DNA of 64,000 nt from Candidatus Phytoplasma australasiaticum subsp. taiwanense. Lineage in GTDB: Bacteria; Bacillota_I; Bacilli_A; Acholeplasmatales; Acholeplasmataceae. Location of the stretch: assembly GCA_001307505.2 (NCBI GenBank), contig CP040925.1:372001-436000 (forward strand), written 5' to 3'. Positions within the stretch are counted from its first letter, which is position 1. Each line of letters begins with the position of its first letter. Below the pieces are notes generated by a model, which did no database searches, had not been told where the DNA came from, and saw only the letters and a list, made by a program, of their open reading frames with translations. Positions 40,744 to 52,090 of the stretch are shown one piece after another. Both the position numbers and the translations under genes were made by a program.

Positions 40744-43143
40744 TTATCTCTCAATAACGGAAGAAATAAAAGCTTCTGCGAATATATCTCGAACATTTTG
40801 AATAGTTATAATTTTTAATTTATTACGAACTTCTTCAGGAATATCCTCAATGTCTTTTGAATTAGCTTTCGGAATAAAAACAACGTTTATCCCTATTCTA
40901 TCAGCGGCTAAAACTTTTTCTTTTAATCCACCTATAGCGATTACATCACCAGTTAATCTAATTTCTCCAGTCATAGCTATATTTTCTTTAACCTTTTGAC
41001 TAGTCATAACAGAAAATAAAGATGTAGCTATTGTTACACCAGCGGAAGGCCCATCCTTAGGTATAGCGCTTTCAACAAAATTAATATGAAAATCTTTTTT
41101 ATCAAAGATATCGTAATCGATTCCTAATTTTTGAGCATTAGCTTTTAAAAAACTAAAAGCAGTAATAGCGCTCTCTTCAATAACTTTACCCAAATGACCT
41201 GTTAAAACTAACTTGCCTTTTCCAGGATAACAAGTAGTTTCAATAGATAAAACATCTCCGCCTACAGTAGTGTAAGCTAATCCATTAACAACACCTATTT
41301 GAGGTTTTTTTTCTGTTAATAAATCATAATAGATAATTTTTCCTAAAAATTCTTCTAAATTATCTTCATTAATGTTAGCGTGAGTTATTTTTTTAATTAA
41401 AATATTTTTAATTGTTTTACGAATTAAAGTTGCTATTTTTTGACTTAAATTTCTGATTCCAGCTTCTTTAGTGTAATTTCTAATGATTTTAATTAAAGCA
41501 GAATCACTAATAGAAAATTGTGTTGATTTTAAACCATGTTCTTTCAAAAGTTTTGGAATTAAATGTTGCTTCGCGATATTCAATTTATCTTTTTCTGTAT
41601 AAGAGTTTAATTCGATAATTTCTAATCTATCCCTTAAAGGAGCAGAAATGTTACTAATATCATTAGCAGTAGTTATAAATAATACTTGCGATAAATCAAA
41701 AGGCTCCGATAAATAAAGATCTACAAAAGTTTTATTCTGATTAGGATCCAAAATCTCTAATAAAGAAGATTCTGGATTATGATGAAAATTATTTACCAAT
41801 TTATCTATTTCATCTAATAAAAATACAGGATTGATAACTCCTACATTTTTGATACCATCTAAAATACGTCCAGGCATGGCTCCAACATAAGTTCTTCTAT
41901 GACCTTTAAATTCGCTTTCTTCTTGTAAACCTCCTAAAGATTGTTTAACAAATTTACGTCCTAAAGCCTCTGCAATAGAAATAGCTAAAGTGGTTTTGCC
42001 TACTCCCGGAGGCCCCACTAAACATAATATTGTTTGAGCATTATGTTTGGTCATAATTTTAACAGCAGCATACTCTAAAATACGTTCTTTTGTTTCTTGT
42101 AAACCATAATGATTTTTTTCTAAAACCGTACGAATTTTTTCTAGATTATTAATATCTTTACTTTTTTTGCCCCAAGGTAAAGCTATTAAAAAATCTAAAT
42201 AATTCCGGATAACAAACGAATCGGCTACTGCTGAAGAAATAGATTGATAACGAGACAATTCTTGTAACGCCTTTTCTTTAATATTAACAGGCATTTTAGA
42301 ATTTTTAATTTGTGATCTTAAGGTTTCTATCTCTTCTTCTTTTTTAGCTCTATCACCTAATTCATTTTGAATCGCACGTATTTTTTCTCTCAGATAAAAT
42401 TCTTTTTGATTTTCGTCAATACTACGTTTTACTTCTTCATTTATTTTATTTTCTAATTCGATAATATCAATCTTTTTATGAATGTCTTGTAAAATATAAA
42501 ACAATCTATTATTTAAATTTTTTTCTTGTAAATATTTATATTTTTCTTTTTCATCAATTTTTAAAGCAAAAGTAATTAAATCAGCTATTTTTTCAGTATC
42601 AATACCACTTTGAATTTGTTCTAGCAAATTATTTTCAGATATAAATAAAAATTGACTTGTATTAGAAGTTATCTGCTCCATAACTAATTTAATCAAAGCT
42701 TCTTCTTTTTTTATATCATCGCTTAATTCGGTAGCTACCGGAATATATTTAACATTAAAAAAATTATCTTTTTTAGAAATAAAAGTTGTTTTAATTCTTT
42801 TTAATAAACGGAATTTAACTTTATAAATAGAACTGTTAAGAATTTTAACAGAAGCCACAATTCGAGCTAAAACCCCATATTCTGCAATATCTACTATTTC
42901 AGGATCTTCTAAAGCAAATATTTTTTGAGGCAAAATAACTACATAAGGAAATTTAGTTTTTTCCGCATATTTTAAAGCATTGATTGAGAAATCACGCCCT
43001 ATCTCTATTCTAAAATCATTGTTGGGAATAGGTATCACATCACGCACAATAATTGCAGGTAACTCGAAAGGAACCTCAACGCCATCAATATATTCGAATT
43101 TATGATCATCTTCGATTTGAGTTAATTTAATTTTTTTATTCAT
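40744..43143 (-). CDS. lon: ATP-dependent protease Lon
   Basis: This 799-residue Lon has an N-terminal substrate domain, the AAA+ module with Walker A GPPGVGKTTLA and Walker B VFLLDEIDKL, and the C-terminal Ser-Lys protease (PKDGPSAGVTIA with the catalytic Ser, GGLKEKVLAA with the Lys). The length is normal. It follows tig on the same strand. Confidence 0.96.
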   Translation of the reverse strand: MNKKIKLTQIEDDHKFEYIDGVEVPFELPAIIVRDVIPIPNNDFRIEIGRDFSINALKYAEKTKFPYVVILPQKIFALEDPEIVDIAEYGVLARIVASVKILNSSIYKVKFRLLKRIKTTFISKKDNFFNVKYIPVATELSDDIKKEEALIKLVMEQITSNTSQFLFISENNLLEQIQSGIDTEKIADLITFALKIDEKEKYKYLQEKNLNNRLFYILQDIHKKIDIIELENKINEEVKRSIDENQKEFYLREKIRAIQNELGDRAKKEEEIETLRSQIKNSKMPVNIKEKALQELSRYQSISSAVADSFVIRNYLDFLIALPWGKKSKDINNLEKIRTVLEKNHYGLQETKERILEYAAVKIMTKHNAQTILCLVGPPGVGKTTLAISIAEALGRKFVKQSLGGLQEESEFKGHRRTYVGAMPGRILDGIKNVGVINPVFLLDEIDKLVNNFHHNPESSLLEILDPNQNKTFVDLYLSEPFDLSQVLFITTANDISNISAPLRDRLEIIELNSYTEKDKLNIAKQHLIPKLLKEHGLKSTQFSISDSALIKIIRNYTKEAGIRNLSQKIATLIRKTIKNILIKKITHANINEDNLEEFLGKIIYYDLLTEKKPQIGVVNGLAYTTVGGDVLSIETTCYPGKGKLVLTGHLGKVIEESAITAFSFLKANAQKLGIDYDIFDKKDFHINFVESAIPKDGPSAGVTIATSLFSVMTSQKVKENIAMTGEIRLTGDVIAIGGLKEKVLAADRIGINVVFIPKANSKDIEDIPEEVRNKLKIITIQNVRDIFAEAFISSVIER

Positions 43144-43261
43144 TACTTGCCTCTCTTTTGAAAATAAAATTAAACTATTATAATAAGAATTTATTAATAT
43201 TTAATATTAATATAAAAAAATAATTTAAATATTTAAAATAATCATTTACATAATAATTATG

Positions 43262-44563
43262 TTAAGAATTTTTATTAACAGAACAATTATTCCATAAAAA
43301 ATCTATAACTTTATTTTGTAATAAAGTTGTCTTAATATAATCTATATTATATTTTTTTTGAAAATCTTCTAAATTTTGCATATTAGAACTACGAAATAAT
43401 TTTTGATAAAAATCTTGAATTTCATTATCTAAAATCCGAATGTTTTCTTTAATAGCGATTTCTTCCAACAAAAATTCTATTTTTAATTTTTTAATCGTTT
43501 CTTCAGACATTTGTTTTTTAAAATCTGTTTCTGACAAGTTATTTTGCTGTAAATATTCTTTTAAGTGAGGATCTTTATTTTTTAACTGTTCACATATTTG
43601 TTTTTCGGTTGTTGAAATGTAGTTTTGTAATAAATATTGAGGTATATTTATAATCGAATTTTTTAATAAATACTCCAAAATATTTTGTATTTCTTTTTTT
43701 TTCAAAACTTCTTTTTTATTAAATTGCAATTGTGTTCTAAAATAATCTCTTAAATTTTTAATATCAGGAAAATTTTTAGATAAATTTAATTGATTAATTA
43801 AATCATTATTTAAATCAATATCAGATATAACGTTAATTCTGTTTAAAAAAACTTTAATTTTTAAATTATGACCAGATAACTTTAAATTTGCAAATGTATC
43901 AGGAAATTTAATTTTTAAATTGCGAGTTTCTTTCTCTTTCATGCCTATTATATGAGAAGATAAATAATTAATAATGTTATCGAATTGCTGATCAGAACCA
44001 TACAAACAAATATCATTTTCATTAAATAAAATAATATTTTTATTTCTTATTTCTAAATCAAAAAAATATTGACAATATTTATTATCTATTTTAAAGCCTT
44101 GTTCTTTAAATGCCATATTTAACCAATTTCGAATAGATTTATCTATTTCTTCTTCAGTTACTATAACACCTTGATCTTTATTTACATTAATAGATTTATA
44201 ATCACATAACTCAATTTTTGGTTTTAAAGCAAATTTAATTATTAAATTAAAATTATGATCTCGTTCTATCTTATTTAAATCAAAATCAACTAATTCAGGT
44301 TGACCCATAATTTTTTTTTTATCTTTGGCTAAAATTTCATTTATTTTATTATCAATTAAAAATGTAATAGCTTTTTGATATAAAAATCTTTCACCAAAAT
44401 GTTTTTCACATAATAATCTAGTTACAAAACCCTTGCGAAACCCCTTAATTTTAATATCATTTTTAACACTATCAAAAGATTTCTGTAAAAAAAATTCAAA
44501 CTCTTGAGGATTGATCTCGAAATGGTATTTCACAAAATCATTGTTTATATATTCACTTTTCAT
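43262..44563 (-). CDS. tig: trigger factor
   Basis: This is a 433-residue ribosome-associated chaperone. The ribosome-binding loop is present as GFRKGFVTRLLCEKHFG (family GFRKGKxP). The middle PPIase region is divergent, and the C-terminal helical arm is long and charged. In Firmicutes tig is likewise near clpX/lon. Confidence 0.9.
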   Translation of the reverse strand: MKSEYINNDFVKYHFEINPQEFEFFLQKSFDSVKNDIKIKGFRKGFVTRLLCEKHFGERFLYQKAITFLIDNKINEILAKDKKKIMGQPELVDFDLNKIERDHNFNLIIKFALKPKIELCDYKSINVNKDQGVIVTEEEIDKSIRNWLNMAFKEQGFKIDNKYCQYFFDLEIRNKNIILFNENDICLYGSDQQFDNIINYLSSHIIGMKEKETRNLKIKFPDTFANLKLSGHNLKIKVFLNRINVISDIDLNNDLINQLNLSKNFPDIKNLRDYFRTQLQFNKKEVLKKKEIQNILEYLLKNSIINIPQYLLQNYISTTEKQICEQLKNKDPHLKEYLQQNNLSETDFKKQMSEETIKKLKIEFLLEEIAIKENIRILDNEIQDFYQKLFRSSNMQNLEDFQKKYNIDYIKTTLLQNKVIDFLWNNCSVNKNS

Positions 44564-45126
44564 TATTCATCACCTAGCAAATCACTTTTTTAAAAAACCA
44601 AAATAATAAAGATAAAAACTTTTTTGAATTTATTTATATAATTATATAAAAATAATATTATAAAACTTATTTAAATATATGAATATAATTAAATTATTTA
44701 ATATATTAAAAACCTTTTTATCTAATAATTATAATTCAATTATAAAAAGATTCATATATTAAAAAAATATTTTAACATATATTATTTTAATAATAAAGAT
44801 CAATACATATTAAATTTTATCAAAAAAATTAATAATTCCGAGTTTTTTTGATTAAATTAAATTTTTTTATACCAAAAAAATTTCTGTAAAATTACATAGT
44901 TAAAATAAATTTTTAATAATACATACAAAACGTAAATTTATAATTATATTTAATAAAATATTAATTTCCTTTAAATCATTATAATATATAAGCGTAAATT
45001 AATTTTAAAATTAATAATTAATTTACATAAAAAAATTAAAAAAATAAAAAAAGTTATTATCTTTACTTAATAATAATATTTATTATATTAAAAAATATAA
45101 AGAAAAGGATTTTAAAGGAATAAATA
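44564..45126. other. A+T-rich divergent intergenic region
   Basis: These 560 bases lie between divergent tig and trxA. No gene, RNA or convincing hairpin is seen; composition is extremely A+T-rich with repeated TTTAATAAT-like runs. Confidence 0.45.
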
Positions 45127-45444
45127 ATGAAAAATTCTATAGAAAATTTAGATACATTAATCATTAAAAATAAACATAAATTATTATTAATTGATTTTTT
45201 TTTAACAAATTGTCCTCCATGTCAAAAATTAATGCCTCATTTAGAACAAATCAAAAAAGAAAAACCAGATATCGAAATTATCAAAATTAATGGATATGAG
45301 AATTATGAATTAGCTAAGAAATATAATATTACAAGTTATCCTAGTTTAATGCTATACAAAAACGGGAAATTAATAAAAAAAAATGTAGGTTATTTATCTT
45401 TAACAGAATTATTAAATTTTTTAACAAATAATATAGATGATTAA
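45127..45444 (+). CDS. trxA: thioredoxin-like protein with CPPC active site
   Basis: This 105-residue thioredoxin fold has the active site NCPPCQKLMPHL, and the cis-Pro block is ITSYPSLMLYKNG. The usual WCGPC is replaced by NCPPC, which would change the redox potential. An AAGGA site is upstream of the ATG. It is likely the cytoplasmic disulfide reductase. Confidence 0.85.
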   Translation: MKNSIENLDTLIIKNKHKLLLIDFFLTNCPPCQKLMPHLEQIKKEKPDIEIIKINGYENYELAKKYNITSYPSLMLYKNGKLIKKNVGYLSLTELLNFLTNNIDD

Positions 45445-45561
45445 TAATATTATAAAATGATTTAATCATTTAAAATAAAAAAGTCAATATTTATAATTTT
45501 AATTACTTGATAAAAAATTCTGAAAATATAAATAAAAAAGAAAGTAAATGGTCCATAAAAA

Positions 45562-45705
45562 ATGAATGGATTTTTTTTAATAAATAAAATTTCTGGTATT
45601 TCATCACATGATGTTGTTAAATTTATCAAAAAAAAATTAAATTTAGAAAAAGCGGGTCACACAGGTACTTTAGATCCTTTAGCAGAAGGTTTGTTAATTG
45701 TGATA
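45562..45705 (+). CDS. truB: tRNA pseudouridine(55) synthase TruB, exon 1 of 2
   Basis: This exon codes the first 48 residues, [19 protein letters not shown] to [17 protein letters not shown], with the catalytic Asp in GTLDPLA. It ends in phase 0 at the intron start. Confidence 0.92.
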
Positions 45706-46434
45706 GGGCGCCAAAGATGCCTAAATATCGTGTGATTTAACCAATCACCAGTGCGATAAACACTGACAGGATAAGAACGGTTCTTTAAAGGAAACAATAA
45801 AGAATTACAGCAGTTCTTAAAAGCGGATTGCGATGAAGTAGTTAGTCAATAAGATACCGCCACCGAATGATTCTAAGGATAAGCCTGAAAGGGCCTAAGA
45901 AGCTAAGAAGATGTAATATTAACCCTGACTTGTAAACTACTGTAACCGATCAGTCCAGAGTCCATCAATAATATTATCACGAATTGGATGGTTTATCTAT
46001 AGAAAACCTGGAATCTCACCACCAAAATAATAGTGGTTACTTCACCTAAGGAATCAAGGTCGATATTTAGAGTAACTTGGAGAATCCTAAAGGTCAGTTC
46101 TTAACAGGAGCATTATAAGAAGTAAAATTCTTATGGCCCAAGGATAAAGCGACTTTTTAGTAGTCGGAAGAACTAAAACTTTGTTTGGAATAACAAAGAT
46201 AATTGCCCTCCCGAGAAGAAGGTTAACCACCTTTATAGGGCGAAAGAAGTCAGTAATTTGCTGTTAATAATACAACAACTAACTAGTGGCAACACCAAGT
46301 TAGCCTTATAAAAAGGACAAATTATGGCAAGCCGGATGCTGGGAAACTTGCTCGTCCGGTTTAGAGGGAGGCTGTTTGTAATAAATATCAGAAGGATAAA
46401 TTCTGATATGGAAACGCAAATAATCTATCCCTAT
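45706..46434 (+). mobile_element. group II intron A6 in truB (ORF-less)
   Basis: The 729-nt family A intron starts GGGCGCCAAAG and ends CTATCCCTAT. Domain V is at 46329-46362. EBS1 (45975-45980, TATCAC) is the exact reverse complement of the last six exon bases (45700-45705, GTGATA). It has no maturase sequence. Confidence 0.93.
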
Positions 46435-47145
46435 ATTAATAAAGCAACAAAATTAGCATTTTTATTTAATGATTTAAATAAGCAATATCAAGGAACTGCT
46501 TTATTTAATAAAAATTATGATACATTAGATATTTCTGGAGAATTAATTGATAAAAAAGAAATAATTTTACCAGAAAATATTGTAAAAAAAAATTTTGATT
46601 ATTTTAATAATAAACAATATTGGCAAACTCCCCCAATGTTTTCTGCTATTAAAATTAAAGGTCAAAAAATGTATAATTTAGCTAGAAAACAAAAACATAT
46701 TGATATTCCACCTAGAAAAGTAACAATTTCAAATTTAAAATTAATTTCATATAATCCGCACAAACAAGAGGCGAAATTTCAAGTAGATGTATCTAAAGGA
46801 ACTTACATTAGAAGTTTAATTCGAGATATTGGTGAAAAAATGAATACTTATGGTGCACTAAAAGAATTAAAAAGAACTAGAATTGGTATATATGATCTAC
46901 AAAAAGCTACTTTAATGAATCAAATTTCTTTATCTAATTTAATAGATATTAAAATTTTATTTAAAAATTATCAAAAAATTATTTTAAATGATTATTTGAT
47001 AAGATTAATTAAAAACGGTGTGTATTTAGATCAAAGACAAATTATCACCACAGAACCTTTTATAGTCACAAATTATAATCACGAATGGATTGCATACTAT
47101 GAACCTATCCAAAAATATAAATATATTCCTAAATATTTTTTTTAA
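46435..47145 (+). CDS. truB: tRNA pseudouridine(55) synthase TruB, exon 2 of 2
   Basis: TruB makes pseudouridine 55 in the T loop of tRNAs. This exon starts INKATKLAFLFNDLNKQY, directly continuing exon 1, and includes QTPPMFSAIKIKGQKMY and KGTYIRSLIRDIG. The spliced protein is 284 residues, a normal length. An open frame reaching back to 46324 is intron sequence and not part of the protein. Confidence 0.93.
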   Translation: MNKATKLAFLFNDLNKQYQGTALFNKNYDTLDISGELIDKKEIILPENIVKKNFDYFNNKQYWQTPPMFSAIKIKGQKMYNLARKQKHIDIPPRKVTISNLKLISYNPHKQEAKFQVDVSKGTYIRSLIRDIGEKMNTYGALKELKRTRIGIYDLQKATLMNQISLSNLIDIKILFKNYQKIILNDYLIRLIKNGVYLDQRQIITTEPFIVTNYNHEWIAYYEPIQKYKYIPKYFF

Positions 47146-47185
47146 AGTTTAATTTTAATAATTACAAATATTATTTAAAAAGTTA

Positions 47186-48190
47186 TTAAAAAAAAGAATT
47201 TAAATCAGCTAATCCTGTTAAATTATAACTATACAATTCTTTAGGCTTTTTGAATTTGTATTGATAATAAGCTGCAATGCCAATCATGGCAGCTTGATCT
47301 GTACAAAACTTTACACTTGGAATTAATAATCTTAAATCAGGAAATTCTTGAAAAAATCTCTTTTTTAAACTAGCATTAGAAGCTACACCTCCTACTAAAA
47401 TTAAGTTTTTAGTAGGAAATTTTTTTAAAGCTCTTTTTATTTTAATTAATAAAACCTCAATAACTACTTTTTGAAAAGAAGCGCATATATCATAAATAAA
47501 TTTGTTAGACATATTAAGACTATTTTGATTGATTAAATTAATAATTTGACTTTTTAATCCTGAAAAACTAAAATCCAAATTATTATTTTTAATATAAGGT
47601 AATGTTAATTTAAAAACAGATTCGCCTTTAAGAGCGAGTTTTTCTATAATAGGACCACCAGGATAATTTAAATTTAAATTTTTAGCAACTTTATCATAAA
47701 CTTCACCAACAGCATCATCTAAAGTAGCTCCTAATTTCTGTATATCAAAATGATTATTTAAATAAATTAATTCTGTATGTCCTCCTGAAACAATTAGAGC
47801 TAAAGCAGGAAATTCTATCTCATGTTCTATTTGAACAGAGTAAATATGACCCATTAAATGATTTACTCCCATTAAAGGTTTTTTATAAATATAAGACCAA
47901 GTATTGGCAGCACTAACACCCAATAATAACGATCCTATTAATCCTGGACCTTGAGTTACTGCTACTAAATCTATATTTTTAGGGTTTATTTTTGCTTCAA
48001 CAAAAGTTTTTTGTAAAAGATATGTTATCACTTCTAAATGTTTTCTAGAAGCTATTTCAGGAACTACACCACCATATTTTTGATGACATTTAATTTGCGA
48101 ACAAGTTTCATTTGCTAATACTTTTTTTCCATCTTGAGTAATAGCGATACTAGTTTCATCACAACTAGTTTCAATAGATAAAATAATCAT
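47186..48190 (-). CDS. tsaD: tRNA N6-adenosine threonylcarbamoyltransferase TsaD
   Basis: TsaD transfers threonylcarbamoyl to A37 of ANN-decoding tRNAs. In this 334-residue protein the N-terminal [12 protein letters not shown], metal ligands in [20 protein letters not shown], and [17 protein letters not shown] are all present. It works with TsaB and TsaE, encoded upstream on the same strand but now separated from them by a decaying intron. Confidence 0.95.
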   Translation of the reverse strand: MIILSIETSCDETSIAITQDGKKVLANETCSQIKCHQKYGGVVPEIASRKHLEVITYLLQKTFVEAKINPKNIDLVAVTQGPGLIGSLLLGVSAANTWSYIYKKPLMGVNHLMGHIYSVQIEHEIEFPALALIVSGGHTELIYLNNHFDIQKLGATLDDAVGEVYDKVAKNLNLNYPGGPIIEKLALKGESVFKLTLPYIKNNNLDFSFSGLKSQIINLINQNSLNMSNKFIYDICASFQKVVIEVLLIKIKRALKKFPTKNLILVGGVASNASLKKRFFQEFPDLRLLIPSVKFCTDQAAMIGIAAYYQYKFKKPKELYSYNLTGLADLNSFF

Positions 48191-48466
48191 AATTAGAAAA
48201 CCTTTTTTTATATTTATTATATTTTTTCTATTTATTGATAAATATTAAATAAATAGTTAATCTCATTGTAAATTAAAAAAATAATTTCATATTTTAAATA
48301 TATATTTTTTTAAAAACAATGAGAAATTTAATTGATTTTTTATTTAAAAAATATTTTTTTAATTAAATAAAAAAATTTAGAATATTTAATTTTATACTTT
48401 AATTAATTTTATTGAGAAATAAAACAAAAATAACAATTAAACTTAATATAAAAATATTATTTTATA

Positions 48467-50676
48467 ATACGGATAGATTAATTGCGTTTTATTCAGCGAT
48501 TTATTTTTGCTTTTTTATTTACAATCAGCCCCCGTCCAAACCGGACAAGCAAGTTTCCCAGCATCCGGCTTTCCATAATTTACTCTCTTGCGAGAACTAA
48601 TTTCCCCTCGCGGTTGATTAGCTATTTATTCTTATTGTTCTTATTCTTTCTGATATCGTGTATTTGTTGATTGGTTATCTTGCGATGACAATCTTTACAC
48701 AGTACCTTTGTTCTTTGATTCATGATACTTTGGTGATGCGCATTGCGGACCATCCCAATGTGATGAATTTGAAGTTGGGTTGTTTTGTCGCAATTCTCAC
48801 AACATTCCGCCTTTAAACGGTCAGTTAGATGGGTACAACCTTGGAAAATATACTTATTGATGGTAATATCGGGATTTCCCTTATAATTACGCATTTTTTT
48901 AATTTTGTCCCAAGTGTAAACATTCCATGGTTCGTATTGGGTTTCCCTTTTGTTAATATAAGCAATCCCCCAAGTTGAACCAATTTTACATTTCTTTCGA
49001 ACTTTAGCAATTGACGTTTTCCGTTTCCTTGCCAGCGTTTTTTATTGGTGGGGTTGACCTTGATCATGTAGGATAGCAACCTCGTTCCTTTATTGGCTTT
49101 AACAATTTTGGAATTATCCTTACTAACAGTAAGGTTCAGGTCCTGCTTTAGCCATTGCGTTACTTGGTCTTTGATTCTTTCGGCTTGGTCATATTCGCCT
49201 TTAATGCCAATAATAAAGTCATCAGCATAACGGATATATTCAACTCTTGGTTTTGGATTTAGGTTGATAGAACTATCAAACCCCAATTTATGGTGCTGGT
49301 TTCTAAGCCATGCTTTCCTATATTCTGGGTTATTTTCTTCCTAATCGGTATTCCTTCTTTAATCAGTTCTTCCATTTTCAGGTCAATGTAATGTAAATAT
49401 ACATTCGCCAACAAGGGGGAGATAATCCCTCCTTGGGGAGACCCCGATAAAGATTCGTATTTGATGTCCTCTTTCGTGAAACCGGCTTTCAGCCATTTGT
49501 TAATGGTTGCGAGCGTTTTATGCTTTTTGATGAACTGATTGAAGGTTCTCATCAGAATCTCATGATTGATGGTATCAAAGTAGCCTTTTAAGTCAATTTT
49601 GACAAGGTAATCAATTCCTTTAAATCTTTGTTTGACGCGTTTGATAGCGTCATGACCAGATTTTTTGGTTCTAAATCCAAAACTCCATTCTGAGAAGATA
49701 TTTTCGAAATAGGAAGTTAAGAGTTGTTCCAGGCATTTTTGTATCAATCTATCTTTGATGGTCGGTATGCCCAAAGGTCTAGTTTTTATATTATCTTTAG
49801 GAATGAAGATTCTTTTAACTGGTTTTGAGTGGTAACCATTGTTGACGTATTCCCGATGGTATCTTTTTAATCTTTCCAGATTGATTCCATCGATGGTTTT
49901 ATTGTCGATTCCGGGTGTACCCGCTTTTTTGTTAATCGCAATTTTATTAAATGCTGTTAATGTGTTATAAAAGTTATTCATTCCCTGCTGGAGTTCTCTT
50001 TTTAAGGAGCCGTCATTTGTTGAACGATATTGAATTTTACTCAATGTTCGTAAAAGTTTAGTTTCTGGTGAAACCGTTGTTGACATAATATCAACTCCTT
50101 CCCCGATACCATTGAATAACTAGCAAATTACTTTCTTCTTTCGCCCTATAAGAGTGATTAACTCTCTTCTTGGTAAGACGATTAACTAAATTATTCCAAA
50201 TTTAGGTTTACCCTTATGACTACTAAAAAGATGCTTTATCCTTGACCATCCAGGCTTTTATTTCCGGATTAGTAAACTTAATTACTCAGTTTTAGGATAC
50301 TCCAAGTTACGCTAAATTTCAACCTTAATTCCTTAGGGGAAGTATCCTCGTTAAGAGGCTGATTCCAGGTTTCCTCTATCTGATAAACTGTCCAATACAT
50401 ATCGTAAATATTGACAGCTTCTGGACTGTCCGTTTAAGCAACTTCCGGAACAGTTTATTAGATTACCTCAGTTTCCTTCTTAGGCCCTTTCAGGCTTCTC
50501 CATCGAATTATTCGGTGGCGGAGTCATCTTGACTAATTTGCTTTCGTCGCAACCCGCTTTTTATAGTCTGCTATAATTTAATATTCTTTCGTTTACTAAA
50601 CCGACCATCTCCTTTCAGGGTTTATCGGCCCTGGCTATTGGTTAAATAGCGCGAAATTTAGGCCTCTTTGGCGTCC
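48467..50676 (-). mobile_element. group II intron A7, decaying, between tsaB and tsaD
   Basis: This 2210-nt family A element has a complete 3' end (CTATCCGTAT) and domain V, but its 5' end is GGACGCC instead of GGGCGCC. Its EBS1 region (GATATGT) pairs only four bases with the 5' flank (TTTATC). It lies between genes, interrupts no frame I can detect, and its maturase gene is broken. This is the only maturase-bearing copy outside a gene. Confidence 0.88.
48622..50086 (-). pseudogene. ltrA: group II intron maturase, frameshifted and deleted
   Basis: The N-terminal part (50086-49259 frame) is intact through INHEILMRT, where the other two copies have a stop, and through GSPQGGIISPLLANVYLH. A frameshift near 49330 moves the YADD block into another frame. 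A deletion of about 260 nt near 49030 removes the region between SYMIKVNPT and the RKRKTS block. The HNH tail is in a third frame (48894-48622). It cannot be functional. Confidence 0.85.
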
Positions 50677-50735
50677 GATAAATTAATATAAATATTTTAT
50701 ATTCTATTAAAATTTTAATTAAAACATTATTATAA

Positions 50736-50985
50736 GATATTGAAACTCTGTGGCCATGTAAAGGTTATTACCTTTTGTCATGATCAGGTTTTTTTAAAAT
50801 ATTCCCATTCTAGAATTAAACTAACAACTAATATAAATTTCACTTTTCTTTTGAACCTAACAGCTATTAGTTTAAACCTTTTGTGGTTGCTTTTAAAGAG
50901 ATCAAAGTTATTACATAATTCTATTATATGTGTTAGATACAATTAATTTATATATATGAAATATCATATATAAATAGCGAATTAT
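50736..50985 (-). repeat. fossil of group II intron family B (B3)
   Basis: A degenerate copy of the body of intron B1, just after the tsaB stop. Recognisable stretches include TTGAAACTCTGTGGCCATG and AATTCTAGAATGG-like segments. The central part and the 3' domains V-VI are missing. Confidence 0.7.
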
Positions 50986-50994
50986 GAACTTACT

Positions 50995-51621
50995 TTAATC
51001 CTCCCAATTAGAACAATAATAATTAGGCAATAATTCGTGAGGATTATCAACGATATTTAAATAATTAAATAATTTATTCAAAGCAATTTTATAATTTAAA
51101 GAATTTAATAAAATATGATTAGGATAATTAACTAGCAAATCCGTAGAATATCTTGATTCTGCTAAAATAATTTTGTTGTGTTGATAGCTAATTGCGTAAA
51201 AATAATCCTCATTAATTTTTATTTTAGGAGTTAAAGGATTTTTTTCAAAACCGCTAGAAAGTAATAATAAACTGCTAATTTTAAACAAAGGAATATTTAA
51301 TTCTAAAGATAATAATTTGGCTGTTAAAACGCCTATTTTAGTACCAGTATAAGAACCAGGACCACAACCTACTATAATTTTTTTTATTTTAAATAAATCT
51401 ACAGAATTTGCTTTTAAAATTTTATTAATCAAAGGCATCATACAAGATACAAAACTTTTAGATTTAACATTAAAGCATATATCAATAATATTTTGCTCAT
51501 ATGTTAAAATCACTATTTGCATATCTGTTGAAGTATCTATAATTAAAATATTTTTATTAAAAAATAACGAATTATTGTATATCTTTGTTTTATCAAAACC
51601 TTTTTTATTAATATTTAACAT
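50995..51621 (-). CDS. tsaB: TsaB, threonylcarbamoyladenosine modification partner
   Basis: This is a 208-residue protein of the ASKHA fold, the catalytically inactive partner of TsaD. It shows NILIIDTSTDMQIV and the family block GCGPGSYTGTKIGVLTAK. The start overlaps the end of tsaE by 14 nt. The C-terminal region is shorter than in many homologues. Confidence 0.9.
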   Translation of the reverse strand: MLNINKKGFDKTKIYNNSLFFNKNILIIDTSTDMQIVILTYEQNIIDICFNVKSKSFVSCMMPLINKILKANSVDLFKIKKIIVGCGPGSYTGTKIGVLTAKLLSLELNIPLFKISSLLLLSSGFEKNPLTPKIKINEDYFYAISYQHNKIILAESRYSTDLLVNYPNHILLNSLNYKIALNKLFNYLNIVDNPHELLPNYYCSNWED

Positions 51622-52072
51622 TTTTTTGTTTTATTAAAATACCTCTACTATTATCTTTTAAAAATTTAATTTCAACTTTAAAATCCCATAATTTATCAAT
51701 TTCATCATTTATATAAGTTGATTCTATTAAAATAATATCACCTAGTTCTAAATATTCCAATACCTCTTCAAATAAAAAAATTAATTTACTATTATTTTCT
51801 AAACGAAAAAGATCCATATGAAACAATGTTTTATTATTAAAATTATAACTTTTAAATAAATTAAAACTAGGACTGTTAATTGTTAAAATTCCTAATTCCT
51901 GAGCAAAACCCTTTACAAAAATAGTTTTACCTAAACCCATCGAACCATGAATAAACACAATATTCTTTTTATTTTTGTATCGATTTGTAGATAAAATTTT
52001 TTTGGCTAAAAAAATACCAGCTAATTTAGTTTGTGCCGATTTTAAAGATATTTTATTATAAATAAATGTCAT
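51608..52072 (-). CDS. tsaE: TsaE, ATPase of threonylcarbamoyladenosine synthesis
   Basis: This P-loop protein is needed for t6A synthesis with TsaB and TsaD. Walker A is FIHGSMGLGKTIFVKG, and LFHMDLFRLE is the family block. The frame is open to 52117, but that part lies in a fossil intron end (GGGAGATAA...). I chose the ATG at 52072 (MTFIYNKIS, about 154 residues), with 52084 as an alternative. Confidence 0.88.
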   Translation of the reverse strand: MTFIYNKISLKSAQTKLAGIFLAKKILSTNRYKNKKNIVFIHGSMGLGKTIFVKGFAQELGILTINSPSFNLFKSYNFNNKTLFHMDLFRLENNSKLIFLFEEVLEYLELGDIILIESTYINDEIDKLWDFKVEIKFLKDNSRGILIKQKNVKY

Positions 52073-52090
52073 TTTTAATTCCATTTTGTA

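Noticed and set aside
46324-46434. Frame extending truB upstream, starting MASRMLGNLLVRF
   Set aside because: It is translation of intron domain V and the 3' end; the same peptide appears wherever this domain occurs.
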